In this document: piece after piece, positions 40,180 through 44,720 of the stretch
Layout of the letters: the number at the start of each line of letters is the position of its first letter
How positions within the stretch are numbered: position 1 is the stretch's first letter
Program-made: the position numbers and the translations under genes
From: Fervidicella metallireducens AeB
GTDB taxonomy: Bacteria; Bacillota; Clostridia; Clostridiales; Caloramatoraceae
Direction: 5' to 3'
Assembly (NCBI RefSeq): GCF_000601455.1
Contig: NZ_AZQP01000022.1
Coordinates: 1-44,720, forward strand
Length of the DNA: 44,720 nucleotides
The notes under the pieces: model-generated
The model's database searches: none
The model's input: the letters and a program-made list of their open reading frames with translations, nothing else
What the model was told of the DNA's origin: nothing

Positions 40180-40966
40180 ATTTACCCACCTCAGCCTCTA
40201 CTAACTTATGATATTCACTGGTGTATTCCGGTTCGCTTTCATTCTTAAAAACACCAATTTTTATCTTACTACTATCAGTTAATGAAACCGATTCCTTTAA
40301 CTCTTTCATAATATCAGGTGGATTTCCTAATTTATTTCTTCTTCCATACTGAACTGGACAAGGTGTTAAAGCTTCAACTATAGAGAATCCTTTGTTTTTA
40401 AAAGCACCCTTTATCATGTCTGTAAGATGCCTATAATGATATACTGTACTTCTTGCAACATATGTAGCCCCTGCACTTCTTGATAAATCACATATATCAA
40501 ACTGTCTTTCAACTGTTCCATGCCTAGATGTTGCAGTCTTTGCACTCTTTGGGGTTGTAGGCGAATACTGCCCTCCTGTCATACCATAAATATTGTTGTT
40601 AAACACAATAACATTAAGATCAATATTCCTTCTACATGCATGTATTAAGTGATTACCACCTATTGCTGTGCAGTCTCCATCTCCTGTAATAACTATTACG
40701 TTCATTTCAGGATTAGCCATCTTGACACCTGTAGCAAAGGCAATTGCCCTTCCATGTGTTGTATGTATAGAATCAAAATTCAAGTAACCTGAAGCCCTAG
40801 AAGAACATCCTATACCTGAAACTATACAAATCTTTTCTTTATCTAAATCAGAAGAATCAATAGCATCGACTATTGCAGCCAAGGCAATACCATTACCGCA
40901 TCCCGGGCACCAGATATGGGGTAATTGTTCTTTTCTAAAATATTTCTCAATCATCTCTCTGTTCAC
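40172..40966 (-). CDS. korB: 2-oxoacid:ferredoxin oxidoreductase beta subunit (TPP-binding)
   Basis: A 264-residue thiamine-diphosphate subunit. HIWCPGCGNGIALAAIVDAI begins the domain. ITGDGDCTAIGGNHLIHACR and VFNNNIYGMTGGQYSPTTPK form the TPP/Mg2+ site. The conserved cysteines (CPGCG, CSSRASGY) bind the [4Fe-4S] cluster. It decarboxylates 2-oxoglutarate (probably) and passes electrons to ferredoxin. The start is GTG at 40966, overlapping the korA stop (GTGA) with GAGGAGG upstream; an ATG at 40954 has worse spacing. Confidence 0.9.
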   Translation of the reverse strand: MNREMIEKYFRKEQLPHIWCPGCGNGIALAAIVDAIDSSDLDKEKICIVSGIGCSSRASGYLNFDSIHTTHGRAIAFATGVKMANPEMNVIVITGDGDCTAIGGNHLIHACRRNIDLNVIVFNNNIYGMTGGQYSPTTPKSAKTATSRHGTVERQFDICDLSRSAGATYVARSTVYHYRHLTDMIKGAFKNKGFSIVEALTPCPVQYGRRNKLGNPPDIMKELKESVSLTDSSKIKIGVFKNESEPEYTSEYHKLVEAEVGKYE

Positions 40967-42087
40967 TCTATCGCCTCCTCAATTTTTTTAGTTATATCTT
41001 CAGGAGTAAAGAGCTCACCATTATATTTATTTATTCCAATTACCCTGCAGGTATTACCAACTATTCTCCTAATCTCAAGTAAAAGTTGTCCTGTATTTAA
41101 CTCAGCTACGAATATTCTCCTTATATTGTTATCCTTTATTAATTTTATAAGCTGTTCTTCTGGGAATGGCCACAATGTATAAGGAATAAATAATCCAATT
41201 CCTCTAACCTTCTCATTAAAAATTATTTCTTTGCATACCCTCGCCGACGAACCATAGCTTATTAACAAATCTCCTCCATTTGTTATATTTAATGCATCAA
41301 ATAAAACTATTTCACTGGCTTTATCCTCAATTTTTTTATGTAATCTGGTTATAAGTTTTTCAGTAATATCAGGATTACTTGTTGGATAACCCTTTTCATT
41401 ATGGACAAGACCTGTAACATGATATTTGTATCCCATACCAAAATCAGCCATATGAGGAACTCCATCATCTTCATTTCTATACGGTAGGTAACTTTCCTTT
41501 GTAGCAGGTCTTTTTCTGTTTACTATCTGTATTTCCTCATCTAGTTCAACACACTCTCTCATATGAGCTATAACTTCATCCAGCAACAAAACAACTGGAA
41601 CCCTGAAGGCCTCAGCATAATTAAATGCCTTAATAGTCATATAATATATGTCTTTTACAGTTACTGGTGCTATCACAATAATAGGATGATCTCCATGGGT
41701 ACCCCATCTACTTTGCATTACATCACTTTGAGATACACAAGTTGGAAGTCCAGTACTTGGGCCACCTCTCATAACATTAACAATTACACAGGGCACTTCA
41801 GTCATTGCTGCATATCCAATATTCTCCTGTTTTAATGAAAATCCTGGCCCACTCGTTGCTGTCATAGATTTTAAACCACAAAGGGAAGCACCTATTATAG
41901 CTGCCATACTTGAAATCTCATCTTCCATTTGAATGAATTTACCATTAACCTTTGGAAGCTTTATAGATAACAATTCTGCTATCTCTGTTGATGGTGTTAT
42001 TGGATATCCTGCAAAAAATCTCATACCTGCTCTTAGGGCACCTTCAACACAAGCTGTATTTCCTTGCATAAGTAAACGCTTACTCAT
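40963..42087 (-). CDS. korA: 2-oxoacid:ferredoxin oxidoreductase alpha subunit
   Basis: A 374-residue alpha subunit with the Pyr domain (FFAGYPITPSTEIAELLS; EDEISSMAAIIGASLCGLKS; ATSGPGFSLKQENIGYAA) and the C-terminal transketolase-like domain (DLLISYGSSARVCKEII). It forms the catalytic dimer with the beta subunit. ATGA overlap with the ferredoxin gene and GTGA overlap with the beta gene show coupled translation. AGGAGGGG precedes the ATG. Substrate class (2-oxoglutarate rather than pyruvate) is judged from the separate four-subunit form and overall resemblance. Confidence 0.88.
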   Translation of the reverse strand: MSKRLLMQGNTACVEGALRAGMRFFAGYPITPSTEIAELLSIKLPKVNGKFIQMEDEISSMAAIIGASLCGLKSMTATSGPGFSLKQENIGYAAMTEVPCVIVNVMRGGPSTGLPTCVSQSDVMQSRWGTHGDHPIIVIAPVTVKDIYYMTIKAFNYAEAFRVPVVLLLDEVIAHMRECVELDEEIQIVNRKRPATKESYLPYRNEDDGVPHMADFGMGYKYHVTGLVHNEKGYPTSNPDITEKLITRLHKKIEDKASEIVLFDALNITNGGDLLISYGSSARVCKEIIFNEKVRGIGLFIPYTLWPFPEEQLIKLIKDNNIRRIFVAELNTGQLLLEIRRIVGNTCRVIGINKYNGELFTPEDITKKIEEAIE

Positions 42088-42293
42088 ACTTGTCCCCTCC
42101 TAACATATATAACATAGTCGGGGCAAATTTGCTGACATAAGCCACACCTTATGCATTTATCTACATTTTGTACTTCAACCTTACCAATGTTTAAAGCAAG
42201 GACTCCTCTGGGGCAAAATTCGACACATAGTCCACAGCCTTTACACCATTCAATTTTAATGTCTAAAGGCATATCATAATTTTTTTCCCCCAT
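42084..42293 (-). CDS. korD: Ferredoxin subunit of the 2-oxoacid oxidoreductase
   Basis: A 69-residue protein with two [4Fe-4S] motifs, CKGCGLCVEFCPRGV and CIRCGLCQQICPDYV, that carries electrons out of the catalytic subunits. The start is placed at 42293, where GAGGG stands 6 nt upstream; an ATG at 42311 precedes that site. It heads the korDABC-rpiR operon. A 10-bp inverted repeat lies just upstream (42317-42347). Confidence 0.88.
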   Translation of the reverse strand: MGEKNYDMPLDIKIEWCKGCGLCVEFCPRGVLALNIGKVEVQNVDKCIRCGLCQQICPDYVIYVRRGQV

Positions 42294-42602
42294 TATATCC
42301 CTCTTTTCCATGCAATTTTAGAAAACGAAACTTCAATTTTCTAAAAATGCAAGATTATTTTAGCATTTAACCACCACTTTTGCAATATTTTATTCATTAT
42401 TTTACATTTTTTTATTCATTTGAATCATAAATTGATTGTAAGTACATGTTTCTTATTTTTCTGTGTTAACCAAAAATAAGCCCATATGACTTTAAATTTT
42501 TATTGAGAAAGGTAATAATTTTATTCATCTAGCAATTTTTAGAAAATTCTGATTTTAATATTATTTGTAGCTCCTATTTAATCTTTTGCATTATTTCACA
42601 CC
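42294..42602. other. Gap between korD and surE, with a hairpin in the kor leader
   Basis: About 310 bp, AT-rich, no gene. Close to korD, TTTTAGAAAA and TTTTCTAAAA (about 42317-42347) form a perfect 10-bp inverted repeat with an 11-nt loop, which could be an operator or leader hairpin. No convincing terminator for surE and no clear promoter are seen. Confidence 0.5.
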
Positions 42603-43355
42603 TTAAAACCAGTTTTCTACATCTTTTATAATTTTAAAATTAGTCAAATCATAATGAAGGGGTGTTAATGTTACAAAACCTTTTTTTATATTATAAACAT
42701 CAACTTCATCCTTTTCTTCATCAACAGCCTCACCTTTAAGCTGAAATCCTATACTCTTATCATCCATTAAAGTTTCAATGTAACAATTTGTATAAATTCT
42801 ATTTCCAAGCTTACATACCTTTATTCCCTTTATTTTGTCTTTGGAAATTCGTGGAACATTTATATTAAGCACAATATCATTCCCAATAAAATTTTCTTTT
42901 GCTATCTTAAGTATTGTTTTCCCGTATTCTGCTGCTACCTTTAGTTCTTCCTCTGTACAGTTAAAATCCCCTGAAATGGCTATTGAAGGTATCTTGTAAA
43001 TAGAGCTTTCTATTGCTGCTGAAACTGTACCAGAATATATTACATCAGTTCCAAGATTAAACCCATTATTTATTCCTGAAAGAACAAAATCAAACTTATC
43101 TTCTTGTAGTTTTTCAATTGCTATCTTAACACAATCAGCAGGGGTTCCATCAACCGTGAAACATCTTGAACTTATACCTTCTAATTTCACCTCCTTAACT
43201 AAAATTGGTCGGGTTATTGTTATTGAATGACCACAGGCACTTCTTTGGTTATCCGGTGCTACAACAATAATCTCATGTTCTAGTTCCAATTCCTTTACCA
43301 ACATATGTAATCCAATCGAATTTATTCCATCATCATTTGTAATTAATATTTTCAT
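42603..43355 (-). CDS. surE: 5'/3'-nucleotidase SurE
   Basis: A 250-residue metal-dependent phosphatase of nucleoside monophosphates. The N-terminal MKILITNDDGINSIG supplies the metal-binding Asp pair. APDNQRSACGHSITITRPI and SGINNGFNLGTDVIYSGTVS complete the active site. The start at 43355 follows GGAGGATTGAGG; the frame open to 43415 has no ribosome binding site. It is divergent from the 43516 gene, with about 160 bp between them. Confidence 0.94.
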   Translation of the reverse strand: MKILITNDDGINSIGLHMLVKELELEHEIIVVAPDNQRSACGHSITITRPILVKEVKLEGISSRCFTVDGTPADCVKIAIEKLQEDKFDFVLSGINNGFNLGTDVIYSGTVSAAIESSIYKIPSIAISGDFNCTEEELKVAAEYGKTILKIAKENFIGNDIVLNINVPRISKDKIKGIKVCKLGNRIYTNCYIETLMDDKSIGFQLKGEAVDEEKDEVDVYNIKKGFVTLTPLHYDLTNFKIIKDVENWF

Positions 43356-43467
43356 CCTCAATCCTCCATTTTCTATTGATATTGTTTGTGTAACGCATAA
43401 TGTTATTTGATGCAAATAAAAATTATTTTATTTTACATAATATAAATATAACTGTGTATTTGCTAAA

Positions 43468-43495
43468 TTGAAATACTAATATTAATATATATTAT
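43468..43495 (+). promoter_or_regulatory. Candidate promoter of the 43516 gene
   Basis: TTGAAA (43468-43473) and TATTAT (43490-43495) with 16 bp between, 20 bp before the start codon. Confidence 0.5.
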
Positions 43496-43515
43496 ACTAG
43501 AAGGGATGTAATTTT

Positions 43516-44166
43516 ATGATTCAAATAGATGATGCAGGAAGTGGAAGCTTGGTTGGAGGTACAATGATTGGTGTTATGAGGGTTGAAACAAAAGATTTTT
43601 ATTCTGATGTTATACCAATAAAATATTTTACTTCTCCGAACTTTGAAGAGAAAAAATACACTGATTTCTGTATTAGTATTATTGATGACTCATTTAAAGC
43701 ACTTGGAGTTGAAAAAAATGAATTGATACAAATCTGTCAAGGCTATATATTCGATAAAGTAAGAAAATACTTAGCAGACAATGGTTATTCTGTTGTAAGC
43801 ACTAAAATCAGTGAACCCCTTCAATCTATTATTGAAGAAAATTTCATGGATTATGTGATCGGACTTGGAATACCTCTTGATTATCTCCAGTATACAAAAT
43901 ATCCATTTCATTTCCATAGGCTGTTAAAATGGGTCTTTGCCGATATTAAAACCAGAGAAAAATTATGCAAAACAGGGTGGAAGAGCTGGAAGAAGTATAA
44001 AGATATTAAAATAAGCCACTATTCAGATGTTTTGCTTGGAGGTAACTATAGATGTTTAAAATGCGGAAACATTATAGAAACCCCCTGCAAAATAAAGATT
44101 ATTAAATTTACAACTAATCATGATTATTTTATATATGTCCACGATAATTGTCATTCTTCTCAATGA
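43516..44166 (+). CDS. Uncharacterised protein with a C-terminal zinc-ribbon-like end
   Basis: A 216-residue soluble protein of unknown function, possibly a conserved clostridial family. It starts MIQIDDAGSGSLVGGTMIGV, an acidic strand-loop reminiscent of the first strand of RNase H-like folds. The middle is mixed alpha/beta with FHFHRLLKWVF. The C-terminus has CLKCGNIIETPC and a final HDNCH, suggesting a small zinc site. A ribosome binding site (AGAAGGGATG) and promoter support it as a gene. Its last 38 bp overlap the end of the convergent mnmM gene. Any nuclease role would be speculation. Confidence 0.75.
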   Translation: MIQIDDAGSGSLVGGTMIGVMRVETKDFYSDVIPIKYFTSPNFEEKKYTDFCISIIDDSFKALGVEKNELIQICQGYIFDKVRKYLADNGYSVVSTKISEPLQSIIEENFMDYVIGLGIPLDYLQYTKYPFHFHRLLKWVFADIKTREKLCKTGWKSWKKYKDIKISHYSDVLLGGNYRCLKCGNIIETPCKIKIIKFTTNHDYFIYVHDNCHSSQ

Positions 44167-44710
44167 TAATTATAAATGGCGCATTATTGTCTTTGCTTGA
44201 ATAGTTTATTTCCATTGCTGAAAATACTTTTCTATTTAGTTCCTTAACCAATTCTCTAAGTTGCACAGCTTCTTCCTTTCCATTCTCATGTCCAACATAC
44301 ACAATGAGTATCATTAATCCACCAGGAAGAAGCATTTCAAGTCCTTTTTTTACAGCAACAATGGTTGTATCAGCCTTTGTTGTTATGTCTTTATCTCCAC
44401 CAGGTAAGTAACCTAAATTGAATATAATCGCCTTAGGCTTTTCTCTGACAAACTCCTCAATATGTTCGTGTCCGGAATTAATAAGTACCACATTTTTTAT
44501 TATGTTCATATCTGTATCTTCAATAAATTTTTTAATTGCTCTTTCTTGTATATCAAAGGCATAGACTTTCCCATAAGGAACAAGTTGCGATAAAAAAATT
44601 GTATCTTTACCATTTCCCAACGTTGCATCAACAACTATGTCATCTTCATTTATTACATCTTTAAGAATATCTTGAATGAGTTCAGTGGCCTTTTTTACAA
44701 CTTTATACAT
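44129..44710 (-). CDS. mnmM: tRNA methyltransferase MnmM (YtqB, rRNA_methylase family)
   Basis: A 193-residue class I SAM-dependent methyltransferase of the YtqB family, shown in other Firmicutes to methylate nm5s2U34 of tRNA (MnmM). SAM motif I is VVDATLGNGKDTIFLSQLVP, the acidic second motif AFDIQERAI, and the family signature IIFNLGYLPGGDKDITTKAD, followed by LEMLLPGGLMILIVYVGHE. The start at 44710 lies 10 bp from the window edge, so its ribosome binding site is not seen. The 3' end overlaps the convergent 43516 gene by 38 bp. Confidence 0.9.
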   Translation of the reverse strand: MYKVVKKATELIQDILKDVINEDDIVVDATLGNGKDTIFLSQLVPYGKVYAFDIQERAIKKFIEDTDMNIIKNVVLINSGHEHIEEFVREKPKAIIFNLGYLPGGDKDITTKADTTIVAVKKGLEMLLPGGLMILIVYVGHENGKEEAVQLRELVKELNRKVFSAMEINYSSKDNNAPFIIIIEKNDNYRGHI

Positions 44711-44720
44711 AATAAATACT

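Noticed and set aside
1-44720. CRISPR arrays, tRNA, rRNA, prophage or attachment sites
   Set aside because: No regularly spaced direct repeats, no cloverleaf-like or rRNA-like stretches and no phage genes were recognised on reading both strands.

Overview
The window is about 44.7 kb of AT-rich DNA with short intergenic gaps, strong GGAGG ribosome binding sites and tightly packed operons. Gene content points to an anaerobic, fermentative, hydrogen-evolving low-GC Firmicute of the Clostridia: an IspH-S1 fusion, ferredoxin-linked 2-oxoacid oxidoreductase, a membrane-bound [NiFe] hydrogenase with its maturation genes, and a maltodextrin uptake operon. A species cannot be named from the sequence alone. 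Nearly everything is on the minus strand; the plus-strand exceptions are a glucan phosphorylase, a CBS-type pyrophosphatase and two uncharacterised genes.

Layout. 1-252: truncated REP/IS200-type Y1 transposase whose ribosome binding site lies in a perfect 17-bp inverted repeat. 336-2711: Lon-like AAA+ protease. 3053-9266: alpha-glucan uptake and breakdown operon (malE-malF-malG, GH15 glucoamylase, MsmX/UgpC-type ATPase). 9478-10485: LacI-family regulator, flanked by two near-identical 14-bp operators, one in the malE leader and one over the -35 box of the divergent glucan phosphorylase (10773-12389). 12527-26032: one very large hydrogenase locus. In transcription order it reads hypF-hypC-hypD-hypE, mbhK-mbhL-hypA-hypB, mbhA-B-C-D-E-F-G-H, mbhM-mbhJ-mbhN. 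It encodes an Mbh (group 4, Mrp-antiporter-linked) ferredoxin-dependent hydrogenase plus the complete HypABCDEF set.

26605-31500: an uncharacterised basic protein, a Ca2+-type P-ATPase and a family II pyrophosphatase with CBS/DRTGG domains. 31621-36564: a housekeeping operon (histidine phosphatase, BaiN/HI0933 flavoprotein, AroH chorismate mutase, Cmk, IspH-S1). 36837-38204: glutamate dehydrogenase. 38754-42293: korDABC-like 2-oxoacid:ferredoxin oxidoreductase followed by an RpiR regulator. 42603-44710: surE, an uncharacterised protein and mnmM (ytqB).

How it fits together: imported maltodextrins are split inside the cell by hydrolysis (GH15) and phosphorolysis (phosphorylase). Oxidation of 2-oxoacids (Kor) reduces ferredoxin. 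Mbh re-oxidises ferredoxin with H2 formation and, by analogy with archaeal Mbh, ion pumping.

The most striking observations are as follows. (a) MbhH appears fused to MbhI, which is otherwise missing. (b) MbhL ends exactly at the C-terminal nickel motif, and no maturation protease gene is present. (c) hypA and hypB are embedded inside the structural operon. (d) Four genes (malE, mbhL, hypE, P-ATPase) each carry an apparent one-base deletion, always of a G or C and mostly in short G/C runs, which looks more like systematic sequence error than biology. (e) The transposase ribosome binding site is hidden in a hairpin.
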